From: Desulfovibrio ferrophilus
GTDB lineage: Bacteria > Desulfobacterota > Desulfovibrionia > Desulfovibrionales > Desulfovibrionaceae
Length of the DNA: 64,000 nt
Assembly (NCBI RefSeq): GCF_003966735.1
Contig: NZ_AP017378.1
Location: forward strand, 2,252,905 to 2,316,904
Direction: 5' to 3'
Each line of letters starts with the position of its first letter. Within the stretch, counting starts at the first letter, position 1. The notes under the pieces are model-generated. The model did no database searches. It was not told the DNA's origin and saw only the letters and a program-made list of their open reading frames with translations. Position numbers and translations under genes: made by a program. Positions 9,111 through 20,031 of this stretch are shown one piece after another.

Positions 9111-9125
9111 ATTGGTCTGACCAAT
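9111..9125. promoter_or_regulatory. Operator 1 for the FadR-type regulator
   Basis: Perfect palindrome ATTGGTCTGACCAAT, matching the known FadR/PdhR/LldR operator form (TGGT-N3-ACCA). It overlaps the -10 hexamer of the predicted promoter and is centred 38 bp from operator 2. Confidence 0.85.
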
Positions 9126-9149
9126 ACACCTACAGACTCTCTTCGTCAA
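9121..9149 (-). promoter_or_regulatory. Promoter of the FadR-type regulator gene
   Basis: On the minus strand TTGACG (9149-9144), a 17-bp spacer, then TATTGG (9126-9121). The -35 touches operator 2 and the -10 overlaps operator 1, so a bound repressor dimer pair would block RNA polymerase directly. Confidence 0.6.
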
Positions 9150-9163
9150 TTGGTCTGACCAAT
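9149..9163. promoter_or_regulatory. Operator 2 for the FadR-type regulator
   Basis: A second perfect copy of ATTGGTCTGACCAAT, just upstream of the -35 of the regulator promoter. Confidence 0.85.
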
Positions 9164-9303
9164 AAAACTGACGCGCTGTTTTCACTCTAAGTATTGAGAA
9201 ATTAGCAGGTACAAATCATGATCAGTGGATATTTCCGACAAAGAGAAATCCCTGCAGACAATGAACTCGCATCCTCTGACGCAGTACCCGCGGGCAAATG
9301 AAA

Positions 9304-11058
9304 TTACCGCCGAAGAGCTCGCGTTGCTCCCTCGTGGAGCCCCTGGAAAAAGCAACGGGCATTTATCCCCAGGGAGCGAATAAGATACCCCCCCTCCTGC
9401 ACGACCAACGTCCGCAGCCCCAATTCGCCGATAAGGAGACCGTTGGCGGTGAAATCCCTGGCCTGCAGACTCCACGTGCCTGTGGGATCCCCCTTGGCCG
9501 GATCAAGACCCAAGGCCACGACGAGGAAGGTCGGATTGAAATCCTTGATCAACGCCAAAGCCCGTCGCAGGGTATTGCGATACTTCTCCCCATCAACACG
9601 TTCCAAAAGAGGGAAATTCCTGTTGTAGCCTTCACCGGCGCCCTGCCCGACCTCCTCGGAGAACCCGCTGAAATAGGGATAGGCGAAACGCGGATGCCCA
9701 TGAATGGAAACGGTCAGCACATCCTTGCGATCATAAAAGATATTCTGCGTACCATTGCCATGGTGATAGTCGATATCCAGAACTGCAACGGTCCCGAGGG
9801 TAGAAAGACGATGAGCGGCGATGGAGGACGTATTGAAGTAACAGAACCCGCCAAAAGCCTTGCGCTCCGCATGGTGCCCCGGAGGGCGGACCAGAGCGTA
9901 GGCAGCCCTGCGCCCCCCCAGAAGTTCGTCAGCTGCTGTCAGACCACAGTCAACGGCCCTTTTAGCGGCCTTCCAGGCATTGGCATTGAGCGGAGTGAAC
10001 GTGTCCATGCAGTAGTACCCCGCCCGAACGGGCAGTTCGCGCGGAGGTCGCGAGGCGTTTCGGATGGGAAAGACATAGGGATAGATGGATTTGTCGTCGG
10101 GCAGTTTGGCGCAGACCCGCTTCAGGTAATTCACGTAATCCTTGTCGTGAACAGCCATGATCGCTGACTCCGGATAATGGCGGACCCTTGATTCCACGAA
10201 AAGATCGGACTTGATCAGTTCCTTGTGGATCTTGGGAATACGGACGGGTGCTTCCACGTAGCCCCGCTCGCGCACATGATGAATGTCGTGTTTGTCGTTC
10301 ATGACCAGCGCGATGCGCTTGTCCTGACTGAGGCGCGAGATGGCTGATGCCTCGATTTCGGCCTGAATGCCGTAGCGTGCGGGCCTGAGTTCCAACTCGC
10401 TTTTGGTGAAGGATTCGACGACCTTGTCCGTATATTCCTGCGGGCAGATTCCATGGTACTTTCGAGTCAGAATCGCACGGACAATGGAACGAATCCGCTT
10501 GCGGGACAGATGCAGACTCCTGCCAAGGGAATCCACCACCAGATACGGTGGACAATCTCCTCCCGGAGTCAGGGGAGTCTCATAGGCGGTTCCGATGATC
10601 GGGCGTGCATTGTAACGCTCGTAGAACCTCAGGCGAGCCGCGTTTTCCTTGAGGGTTTCCGGCGATGCGCAGAGTGCTTTCTCATCGGGCAGGCACTCGA
10701 AGAACAGGGCCGTATCGCCCAGCGCCTGAGCCTCTTCACGGATTCGTTCATACAGAACCGAGCCAATTCCCCCGCCACCGTCACGCTGGCGCACGGAAAT
10801 ATAGTCTAGGTAACAGAACTCAAGGTCCGGGAAATGGCAGAGCAGAGCAAACCCGCGCAACTCCCCGCGGCCGTTTTCCGCCACAAAGAGAATGGTGCGA
10901 TACTGCTTGAGAAATGGATTGGCGAGCAGAGCAGGCAGTTGCTCAACCTCGTGAGCAGGGATGTCCGAAAAACGCTCGCGCAGCAACTCCTGCACTTTGC
11001 CCACTGCCACGCGATCCATGGGAAGCCGAATATCGTAGATAGGACGGATTCTGAACAT
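9304..11058 (-). CDS. GNAT acetyltransferase fused to histone-deacetylase-type amidohydrolase
   Basis: A 584-residue protein with two opposing activities. Residues ~1-155 look like a GNAT N-acetyltransferase, with the acetyl-CoA loop in QRDGGGGIGSVLYERIR. After a linker (~155-245), residues ~248-575 form a class-I/II-type Zn deacetylase (AcuC / acetylpolyamine amidohydrolase superfamily). Its motifs are RPPGHHAE (~391), DIDYHHGNG (~428, metal Asp and His), GLDPAKGDPTG (~517, metal Asp) and EGGY (~555). Substrates may be protein lysines, polyamines or another amine. It lies upstream of the FadR-type gene in the same direction, about 220 bp away, with its own likely promoter. Confidence 0.88.
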   Translation of the reverse strand: MFRIRPIYDIRLPMDRVAVGKVQELLRERFSDIPAHEVEQLPALLANPFLKQYRTILFVAENGRGELRGFALLCHFPDLEFCYLDYISVRQRDGGGGIGSVLYERIREEAQALGDTALFFECLPDEKALCASPETLKENAARLRFYERYNARPIIGTAYETPLTPGGDCPPYLVVDSLGRSLHLSRKRIRSIVRAILTRKYHGICPQEYTDKVVESFTKSELELRPARYGIQAEIEASAISRLSQDKRIALVMNDKHDIHHVRERGYVEAPVRIPKIHKELIKSDLFVESRVRHYPESAIMAVHDKDYVNYLKRVCAKLPDDKSIYPYVFPIRNASRPPRELPVRAGYYCMDTFTPLNANAWKAAKRAVDCGLTAADELLGGRRAAYALVRPPGHHAERKAFGGFCYFNTSSIAAHRLSTLGTVAVLDIDYHHGNGTQNIFYDRKDVLTVSIHGHPRFAYPYFSGFSEEVGQGAGEGYNRNFPLLERVDGEKYRNTLRRALALIKDFNPTFLVVALGLDPAKGDPTGTWSLQARDFTANGLLIGELGLRTLVVQEGGYLIRSLGINARCFFQGLHEGATRALRR

Positions 11059-11166
11059 TTCGATGCCAAAAGCCCTAGCGGCTCAGGATAAGGTGAACGC
11101 CAAATTGGCTTGATCAGGCGCCTTATGCTCTCCTCACAGGATGATGGCAACAGAATTCATCAGGGT

Positions 11167-12114
11167 TCAGGAAAGAGTCACCCGGTTCCTGCCCCCCTGC
11201 TTGCTCGCGTACATGTTTTCATCTGCCCGGCGGATCAGGAAATCCATGGTCTCCCCCGCCCCGAGCACGGCCCCACCCATAGAGATGGTCACATTGATAC
11301 GCTGCTCTTCGAGATCGAACCAGGAACGCTCAACGAACATCCTTGCACGTTCGGCGATGGTTCCCAGACCTTCCAGATCGGTATTGGGAATGATCAGCAG
11401 AAATTCTTCACCACCCCAGCGGCACGCCACATCCATCTCGCGCAGGGAGCCTTCCAGCGATCGGGCGACCATACTCAGCACCCTGTCGCCGATATCATGG
11501 CCATAGGTGTCATTCACCCGCTTGAAATGGTCGATATCACAGAAGACAACTCCGAAATTCACTTTGTGTTCCTTCTGCTCAACCATGCGGGCGTCCAGAG
11601 TCAGATTGGCGAACTTGCGATTGCCGATCTGGGTCAACTCGTCCAGATAAACCTCCTGACGCAACTGCTGCAGTTCCTTCAGTACATTCTTTCGTCTGGA
11701 AATATCATTGAAGACCTCCACCGCCCCGACCACTCCTCCCTGATCATCAAACACCGGTGCGGCCCGGACTGCGACGGGCACCCGATGTCCATCCTTGTGA
11801 TGCAAAAAGACCTCGATTTCTCTGGTTCTGCCGTCCTGCAGGGTCTTCTTGAGCGGGCAACCATGATCGCAGAGTTCAGTCCCCATATCGTTGATATGCC
11901 TCAAGATACCATGCGAGCAGGACGAGCCCAGCACTTCAGAGCGGTCAAAGCCGGTGATGCGCTCCGCACTCTTGTTCCAATAGGTAATCGTGCGATCCCG
12001 ATCCACGTAGTAGACCCCGTCGAACAGATTTTCGAGGAGCATGTCAGACAGAGCTAAGCCGCCACCGTTATCGCTCTTGGCAGAGCCCTTGGGGATATGA
12101 TGTAGGTTTTCCAT
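11167..12114 (-). CDS. PAS-GGDEF diguanylate cyclase
   Basis: A soluble 315-residue protein that should make c-di-GMP from two GTP. An N-terminal PAS domain (~25-140) includes the PAC-like stretch REIEVFLHHKDGHRVPVAVRAAPV. A short coiled linker follows, then a GGDEF domain with the active motif GGEEF near residue 232. The allosteric I-site REMD is present five residues before it, so product inhibition is expected. I start at MENLHH (12114); the longer reading to 12216 would begin inside the terminator of the upstream gene. Confidence 0.9.
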   Translation of the reverse strand: MENLHHIPKGSAKSDNGGGLALSDMLLENLFDGVYYVDRDRTITYWNKSAERITGFDRSEVLGSSCSHGILRHINDMGTELCDHGCPLKKTLQDGRTREIEVFLHHKDGHRVPVAVRAAPVFDDQGGVVGAVEVFNDISRRKNVLKELQQLRQEVYLDELTQIGNRKFANLTLDARMVEQKEHKVNFGVVFCDIDHFKRVNDTYGHDIGDRVLSMVARSLEGSLREMDVACRWGGEEFLLIIPNTDLEGLGTIAERARMFVERSWFDLEEQRINVTISMGGAVLGAGETMDFLIRRADENMYASKQGGRNRVTLS

Positions 12115-12184
12115 ACTTGAATAGATACCAAACAGATCAAGACAGGACAATCCTTGTACCGCCAATTCTTCTGTTCTCACAACG

Positions 12185-12212
12185 CAAAAGCGCGGGATCT
12201 TACTCCCGCGCC
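12185..12212 (-). terminator. Rho-independent terminator after the HD hydrolase gene
   Basis: On the minus strand GCGCGGGA-loop-TCCCGCGC is followed by TTTT. It separates the HD hydrolase transcript from the diguanylate cyclase gene. Confidence 0.75.
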
Positions 12213-12254
12213 TCATTTTATCAAATCACCAGACAACCAACGGTGCCAAGCGCA

Positions 12255-12914
12255 CTACTTCTTGCCGTTCTTACGCTCCCACCAGGATTTGTCCGGCCCC
12301 AGATACCACCAATCGCTCTGGTCGGTGGTCGAGATACGCTGTGCCAATTCCTGGCCTTGCGGAGTACGCAGACGCTCCAGAGCACTTTCCATCCACTTGC
12401 CCGCATAGCGATTGCCCAGATCCAATTCCTCCTTGAGGTTCAGGATCAGGTCAATCTGATCTGCGTCCTGAGCCAATTGGGCTTCCAGAGAATCAGCACT
12501 CTCCAGCTCATCCCACATACCGAGAATCGGCTGGGACAGCCCTGTACCCGCAGTGGCATCCTTCAAGGCTTGAGTCCGCTTGGACTCGTTGTACATCTTG
12601 TTGACGTAGTTGAAATCTCCGGTGCGGGCCTCATGCAGATCATGAAACAGGCACAGCAGCGTGGTTCGCGACTCGTCCGCACCGGCCATATTCGCCAGCA
12701 CATAGCCAATAACGGCGGTACGAAAGCTGTGTTCAGCCACGTTCTCCGAACCGGTGCCCAAAAACTGGTAGCCGGTGCGTGGAGTCTTGCGCAGCATGCC
12801 CACTTCAAACAAAAAATCCGCCAGTCGCTTCATCCGATCCTGATCCGGCTTGCCAGCGGCAATGTGCCCGCCACAGCCTGAATCATCACTTTGCTTGCAG
12901 CTCATGTGTTCCAT
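12255..12914 (-). CDS. HD-domain hydrolase, YfbR/HDDC2-like (probable 5'-deoxynucleotidase)
   Basis: A 219-residue HD-superfamily phosphohydrolase. The metal residues appear as H in VAEHSFRTAV (~63), HD in LFHDLHEARTGDF (~91) and D in AQDADQIDLIL (~149). This spacing resembles the HDDC2/YfbR family, which removes phosphate from deoxynucleoside monophosphates. An N-terminal His/Cys-rich tail precedes the domain. AAGGA lies 5 bp before the ATG. The gene begins 14 bp after argJ and is probably cotranscribed with it. Confidence 0.8.
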   Translation of the reverse strand: MEHMSCKQSDDSGCGGHIAAGKPDQDRMKRLADFLFEVGMLRKTPRTGYQFLGTGSENVAEHSFRTAVIGYVLANMAGADESRTTLLCLFHDLHEARTGDFNYVNKMYNESKRTQALKDATAGTGLSQPILGMWDELESADSLEAQLAQDADQIDLILNLKEELDLGNRYAGKWMESALERLRTPQGQELAQRISTTDQSDWWYLGPDKSWWERKNGKK

Positions 12915-12928
12915 TTATCCTTGAACCA

Positions 12929-14107
12929 TCAGGTCCTGTAATCGGCATTGATGGTCACGTATTCATGGGTCAGATCCGAGGCCAGAAGGTAGGATTCCCC
13001 TTCTCCAGAGCCCAGGATCACCTTGATCTCGACATCCTGACGATCCAGGATCGGGGCGAACATGCTATCGATATCCATCGATATCGGCTGCCCATCCTTG
13101 AAAATCTCGATGGCCCCGATGCTGATGCTGACCTCATTGGGATCAAAATCAGCGCCGCTGCGTCCCAGTGCTGCGGCGATGCGACCCCAGTTGGGGTCCT
13201 TGCCGTACATGGCCGTCTTGACCAGCGGCGAGTTGCCAACGGCTCGTGCAGCCAGGTCGGCCTGGGCATCGTCCTTGGCTCCCACCACATCGATCTGCAC
13301 GATCTTCGTGCCGCCCTCGGCATCCTGCACAATGAGGTAGGCCAGATCCTGACAGACATCGAGGACCGCAGCAGCCAGGGCTTCCTCGGCCCCTTCCAGG
13401 AACGTCACGCCCGAAGCGCCGTTGGCCAAGCCGTAGACCGTATCGTTGGTACTGGTATCCCCGTCCACGGTGACCCGGTTGAAGCTCTCCTGCACGGCCC
13501 AGCTGATGATACGCCGCCACAAGGCCGGATCAATGCCTGCATCGGTCAGGATCAGTCCAAGCAGGGTCGCCATGTTCGGACAGATCATGCCCGCGCCCTT
13601 GCACATGCCCAGCACACGGACTTCACGCCCGTCCACTTCAATGGAACGCCAGGCCAGCTTGGGGAAGGAGTCGGTGGTCATGATGGCCTTGGCCATATCC
13701 ATGGGATCGGCCTTGCCGAAACTCTCGCGGACCTGCTCCATGGCTTCGGACCACTTGTCCATCTTCAACTGATCGCCGATGACCCCCGTGGAGGCCGGCA
13801 AAATATCATCTTCCTGAAGGCCCAGATTCTGAGCGATCAGTTCGCGGGTCACACGGCAGTTTTCCAGACCTTCATCGCCAGTGCAGGCATTGGCCTGCCC
13901 GGAATTGATCACCACGGCGCGAGCGGTTTCGGACTGTTCCAGCAGTTCACGGCCAGCCAGAACCGGTGCTGCCTGAAATTTGTTGGTGGTAAATACTCCT
14001 GCTGCAGCGGCAGGGACCTTGCTCTCAACCACACCGAGATCCAACCGACCGGGTTTTTTGAACCCGCCAGCGGCCACGGCAAATCTGTATCCTTGGGGTA
14101 TCAACAT
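12929..14107 (-). CDS. argJ: Glutamate N-acetyltransferase / amino-acid acetyltransferase (ArgJ)
   Basis: Arginine biosynthesis enzyme that transfers acetyl from N-acetylornithine to glutamate, recycling the acetyl group. The proenzyme cleaves itself before the nucleophilic Thr in the motif MATLLGLILTDAG (near residue 183), which is intact. TTNKFQAAPV near the N-terminus and TVDGDTSTNDTV (~230) are family signatures. Whether this copy also uses acetyl-CoA (bifunctional type) cannot be read from sequence. GAGGAG precedes the start. Length (392) is normal. Confidence 0.95.
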   Translation of the reverse strand: MLIPQGYRFAVAAGGFKKPGRLDLGVVESKVPAAAAGVFTTNKFQAAPVLAGRELLEQSETARAVVINSGQANACTGDEGLENCRVTRELIAQNLGLQEDDILPASTGVIGDQLKMDKWSEAMEQVRESFGKADPMDMAKAIMTTDSFPKLAWRSIEVDGREVRVLGMCKGAGMICPNMATLLGLILTDAGIDPALWRRIISWAVQESFNRVTVDGDTSTNDTVYGLANGASGVTFLEGAEEALAAAVLDVCQDLAYLIVQDAEGGTKIVQIDVVGAKDDAQADLAARAVGNSPLVKTAMYGKDPNWGRIAAALGRSGADFDPNEVSISIGAIEIFKDGQPISMDIDSMFAPILDRQDVEIKVILGSGEGESYLLASDLTHEYVTINADYRT

Positions 14108-14242
14108 CTTGTTCTCCTCATTGAAGCGCCACCCTACACTCGGCCCGAAGAGGTGTAAACGGTGCGGCCATCAGGTTCAAACAGTAGGCTACAGCTTCGT
14201 GCCCATGCCTTAGATTTGGGAAAATCATGTCCGGCCAGAAAC

Positions 14243-14268
14243 GGCAAGATCATTTTTCAACTCTTGCC
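14243..14268 (-). terminator. Possible terminator of the LysR-type gene
   Basis: GGCAAGA and TCTTGCC form a 7-bp stem just past the stop of the leftward regulator gene. The following minus-strand sequence (CGTTTCT) is only weakly T-rich. Confidence 0.4.
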
Positions 14269-14276
14269 CTGAATCT

Positions 14277-15167
14277 TCATTCTTTCGCTGCCACGGCCCG
14301 TTCAAGCGCTTCTGCAAGCCAGCGCCCAGCCGCTCCCAGAGCTGAACCCGATGCGCGCAGCACGTAGACAGGATCAGCATGACCGGAAAAGACTCCGACC
14401 ACAGGCAACACAACCAACCGTCCCGCACGAAGGTCGTCCTCAATGAGATGGTCGGCGACCATGCCCCAGCCGACACCCTGCAACAACAGGTCGCGGATCA
14501 TGTACGACCCTTCGACCTTCCAGATGCGTGAACCAAACACCATCTCCTCAGGGGCTTTGTCACCCCCTCGGCTGGTAATCACCAACTGACGATGAGCGGC
14601 AAGGTCCGCGGCACTGACTTCGGTCAATGTCGCCAAGGGATGCGACGATCCGACCACAGGACTGAAACCCAACGCCCCGGCCAATCGATGTGGTACTTCC
14701 CGCGGGGGCGGCCCCACGGGAACAAGCATTCCCAAGTCAGCCCGACCCGACTGCACCATGCCCAACACGTCTCCCAGCACGCCATAGAGGATTTCCAGTT
14801 CCACACCAGGATAGCGCCGCCCAAACTCCACCAGCACCTCGAGCATCAACTCATGGGGCACCACCTCATCCACGGCAAGGCGAACCACTCCGCCTTCCCC
14901 ATCTGCGCAGGCCCAGGCCCGGTCCCTGAGTTCGGCACAGCGCAACAAGATGGAACGAGCCTCGCGCAACAGAGTTTCTCCCTCCAGGGTCAGCAGCGGC
15001 AACTTGCCGCCACGGTCAAAGAGGGACACCCCGAGGTCGATCTCCAGATTGGCCACTGCGGTGCTCACGGCAGACTGGGCCTTGCCCAGATGCCGACCCG
15101 CAGCAGAGAATGAGCCTTCATCCGCAGCCGCCACAAAGGCTTCCAGTTGTTCCAGAGAAAATTGCAT
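14277..15167 (-). CDS. LysR-family transcriptional regulator, divergent from the PACE efflux gene
   Basis: A 296-residue LysR-type regulator. The N-terminal winged HTH (SFSAAGRHLGKAQSAVSTAVANLEIDLGVSLFDR) is followed by a periplasmic-binding-protein-like effector domain (~90-290). It is transcribed away from a PACE-family efflux gene, the arrangement known for AceR/AceI, where the LysR protein activates the transporter in response to its substrate. A 23-bp perfect dyad lies just upstream of its start. The role as regulator of the neighbour is an inference from position. Confidence 0.88.
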   Translation of the reverse strand: MQFSLEQLEAFVAAADEGSFSAAGRHLGKAQSAVSTAVANLEIDLGVSLFDRGGKLPLLTLEGETLLREARSILLRCAELRDRAWACADGEGGVVRLAVDEVVPHELMLEVLVEFGRRYPGVELEILYGVLGDVLGMVQSGRADLGMLVPVGPPPREVPHRLAGALGFSPVVGSSHPLATLTEVSAADLAAHRQLVITSRGGDKAPEEMVFGSRIWKVEGSYMIRDLLLQGVGWGMVADHLIEDDLRAGRLVVLPVVGVFSGHADPVYVLRASGSALGAAGRWLAEALERAVAAKE

Positions 15168-15173
15168 CCCTCT

Positions 15174-15196
15174 TTCTATCTAAACTATAGATAGAA
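15174..15196. promoter_or_regulatory. LysR-type binding dyad in the lysR/PACE divergent region
   Basis: TTCTATCTA and TAGATAGAA form perfect 9-bp arms with a 5-bp spacer (AACTA), and the site contains the T-N11-A LysR box form. It lies 7 bp before the regulator start and ~85 bp before the PACE gene, as expected for autoregulation plus activation of the divergent gene. Confidence 0.65.
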
Positions 15197-15281
15197 GCCA
15201 ACTTTAATTCATCACCAGAACAGATATTTCTTCTCGCGAAACAACGTCAATCCGAGGTACAGCCCTCTCTGGAGATTCCCC

Positions 15282-15710
15282 GTGAGAACCAAAACCGATC
15301 GCTTCCGCCATACCATCCTTTACGAACTGCTGCTCATTACCCTGGCTGTGCCCATACTGTCCTGGGCACTAGACCTGTCCCCCGGCAAACTCGGGGCTTA
15401 CAGTGTTGCCATGAGCACTTTGGCCATGATCTGGAACTATGCTTACAACCTGAGCTTCGATCATTTGCTGCTGCACCAGGGAAAGCCCCTGTATCCGCGA
15501 GGCTTCTTTCTGCGGCTTCTGCACAGCCTGGGCTTTGAGGGCAGCTTCCTGCTGGTCTGCGTGCCTGCGGGCATGTGGTGGCTGGGCTATGACCTGCTGA
15601 CCGCCCTGACCGTCAATCTGAGCTTCATTCTGGTTGTGCCCATCTACACCATGGGCTTCAACTGGCTCTATGACATGACCTTCCCCGTGGCAGAACCTGT
15701 TACGCACTAA
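15282..15710 (+). CDS. PACE-family multidrug/biocide efflux transporter (AceI-like)
   Basis: A 142-residue inner-membrane protein with four transmembrane helices arranged as two tandem bacterial-transmembrane-pair domains. The conserved PACE features are the charged RHTILYELLLI at the start of helix 1, the WNYAYNLSFDH segment in repeat 1, and the matching FNWLYDMTF in repeat 2. PACE proteins export cationic biocides such as chlorhexidine, and short diamines, using the proton gradient. The substrate here is not known. The divergent LysR gene is its likely regulator. It starts with GTG. Confidence 0.88.
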   Translation: MRTKTDRFRHTILYELLLITLAVPILSWALDLSPGKLGAYSVAMSTLAMIWNYAYNLSFDHLLLHQGKPLYPRGFFLRLLHSLGFEGSFLLVCVPAGMWWLGYDLLTALTVNLSFILVVPIYTMGFNWLYDMTFPVAEPVTH

Positions 15711-15737
15711 TCTCGCAACAACTGACCTTCCCAATAG

Positions 15738-15773
15738 CAAAGCCCCTGATCGACTCCACGGTCAGGGGCTTTG
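15738..15773 (+). terminator. Terminator after the PACE gene
   Basis: CAAAGCCCCTGA pairs with TCAGGGGCTTTG; the T run is short (TTTGTC). It stands 27 bp after the stop. Confidence 0.7.
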
Positions 15774-15785
15774 TCACTGTCTGAC

Positions 15786-15823
15786 AAAAAAAAGACCTCG
15801 CGTACGCAACATACACGAGGTCT
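15786..15823 (-). terminator. Minus-strand terminator in the PACE/secA intergenic region
   Basis: AGACCTCG pairs with CGAGGTCT; on the minus strand the stem is followed by eight T residues. It faces secA and probably ends the secA transcript beyond the two repeat elements. Confidence 0.6.
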
Positions 15824-15869
15824 GGATTAATTCTTAAAACAATGAAGCAGATGGTCGTCACCTGATCCA

Positions 15870-15994
15870 GCAGGCTGTTCAAAAATGTGTGAGCGAGGCG
15901 CCAGAGATAATCAGGGCCGACGCATATTAAAACATATGCGAAAGTTTGACTGTCCTGAAACAACGAAGCAGGCAGGCGTTTTTCAACAGCCTGC
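15870..15994 (+). repeat. Imperfect-palindrome repeat element, copy A
   Basis: A 125-bp element bounded by perfect 10-bp arms GCAGGCTGTT / AACAGCCTGC. Inside each arm comes a C:C mismatch and an A5/T5 run. The AGGCGC box is at 15896. The apical hairpin is CGCATAT-TAAAAC-ATATGCG (15921-15940). The right box reads CAACGAAGCAGGC. Copy B follows 3 bp later in the same orientation. Together with B it fills most of the 411-bp gap between the PACE gene and secA. Confidence 0.8.
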
Positions 15995-15997
15995 CCT

Positions 15998-16120
15998 CGG
16001 GCGCTCAAAAGCGTTTGAGCGCTAGAAATAAGGCGCGGCCGAGACCGACGTGTATCTAAACATACACGAGGGTTCGACCGCGCCGAAATGACACCGCGAA
16101 CATGCGCTTTTCAGCGCCCG
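15998..16120 (+). repeat. Imperfect-palindrome repeat element, copy B
   Basis: A 123-bp element with arms CGGGCGCT / AGCGCCCG, a C:C mismatch, then AAAAGCG / CGCTTTT. AGGCGC is at 16031. The middle stem pairs GGCGCGG with CCGCGCC, and the apical hairpin is CGTGTAT-CTAAAC-ATACACG (16049-16068). Its right end stops one base short of the secA stop codon. Confidence 0.8.
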
Positions 16121-16121
16121 A

Positions 16122-18632
<2,511 letters not shown>

Positions 18633-18669
18633 CGAGTTCTCCTGGTTGGTATTCGTTGCGAACCGCCCC

Positions 18670-19875
18670 TTACGGGGTCGGCGTCTCAATGTATTGAAGG
18701 AGGTCCAGCCAATGCCCCACACATACCCCTTCGGGGGCTGTGGAAGCCAACTGCAACCAGCAGCCGCTGCATCCGGTGATCACCTGATCTCCGGGAGCGG
18801 GCCGCATGCTTTCCCATAAATTTCCAGCGACTTGCGAGGATAAACCGGGAGCTGCCATCTGCAGCACTCCGCCCATCCCGCAGCAGGCTTTACCGTCCAC
18901 AGGGGCCAATCGCTCCCCAACGGCCTTTGTCATCCAGGCCCTGTCCGGGTCCGGTTCGGGGGCGTGGCAGGGCTGGTGATAATGCACCTGCTCAGGGGCC
19001 GCATCGACCACACCAAATCGCCCGCAAGCCACCAATTCGGAAAGTGGCACCAGAGCCTTGGTCCAGACCTCGACCTCGCCGTCTTCGAACTCCAGTCCAT
19101 TAAGATCCATATACGACGCCAAACCATGATGGCAGGAGGCGCAATAGGTGACGATGGATGGCCGCCCGGCCTCACGCCAGGCACGGACATTGGTCCGGGC
19201 CGCCTCGCGCTGCCGTTCAAGGAGCCCTGCGTGGCCCAAAGTCCCGCCACAGCAAGCCCAATCCGGGGCATCCTGCACCTGGGCTCCAAGCCTGTTTAAC
19301 AGGGAGAGGGCCTTGTCTGTCCAGTCAGTGCGAACACTTCGAGCCAGACAGCCCGGGAAAAGTACGATCTTCGGGGCCTGAGGGCAAGCATCGAAGCTCT
19401 CTGCAGCAATCCAGGGGACAAGCTCCCCGCCCAGGCCCATGGTCGCAAGCTTGGAAGCCAGTCCGGCTGCCACACCATCCGATCTGCCCGGGAGCTTGCC
19501 TTTCAAGACATTTCCCAGTTTGGCGGCGGCGGGCCAGAGCAGGCCAGAGCGTTCGACCCAGGTCTTCCACAACCAGCGCTGAAAGCCCGGATGCTTGGCC
19601 CGCAAACGCGACACCTCGGCCGGAACATCAGTTCCCTGGGGGCAGGCCTTGGCACAGCGGCCACAGGTCAGACAGAGTGAAGCCAGCCGCTCGGCATCAG
19701 CCTCGGACAGCGTTTCCGGGGCTTCGGCAAGACGCGACAACAGCAGCAGCTTGCCCCGTGGCGAAAATTCCTCGCGCCCCGTGGCAGCCAACAGCGGGCA
19801 AACCTCCAGGCATTTGCCACAGAGAATACACTGTGGCTTTTGCTTCTCGTCTGTGATGTCGTTGTCTTGCTGCAT
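18670..19875 (-). CDS. GlcF-like Fe-S subunit (CCG-domain, two 4Fe-4S clusters)
   Basis: A 401-residue cytoplasmic electron-transfer protein. Two 4Fe-4S motifs lie near the N-terminus ([12 protein letters not shown] ~16 and [12 protein letters not shown] ~68). Two cysteine-rich CCG domains follow (CCGGTLGH ~216 with CASCHHG ~254; CCGMGG ~340 with CSGCWLQL ~376). This is the layout of glycolate/D-lactate dehydrogenase subunit GlcF and of LldE/HdrB-like proteins. It may work with the FAD subunit encoded at 25483-26859, although the genes are separate here. A perfect GC hairpin (19886-19903) lies in its leader. It precedes secA in the same direction. Confidence 0.85.
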   Translation of the reverse strand: MQQDNDITDEKQKPQCILCGKCLEVCPLLAATGREEFSPRGKLLLLSRLAEAPETLSEADAERLASLCLTCGRCAKACPQGTDVPAEVSRLRAKHPGFQRWLWKTWVERSGLLWPAAAKLGNVLKGKLPGRSDGVAAGLASKLATMGLGGELVPWIAAESFDACPQAPKIVLFPGCLARSVRTDWTDKALSLLNRLGAQVQDAPDWACCGGTLGHAGLLERQREAARTNVRAWREAGRPSIVTYCASCHHGLASYMDLNGLEFEDGEVEVWTKALVPLSELVACGRFGVVDAAPEQVHYHQPCHAPEPDPDRAWMTKAVGERLAPVDGKACCGMGGVLQMAAPGLSSQVAGNLWESMRPAPGDQVITGCSGCWLQLASTAPEGVCVGHWLDLLQYIETPTP

Positions 19876-20031
19876 GCAGATACGTTCCCGGCCTACGCCG
19901 GGAGTACGATAAGTACGGACCTCGCCTGCGTCAATGCCGACGACAAGAAACGAATAGACAGAGAAACGCGGCGAAGATAGAAAAAAGCCCCTGGTATGTC
20001 ACCGGGTACTCTTCAGCCCAAACGGAACCCC

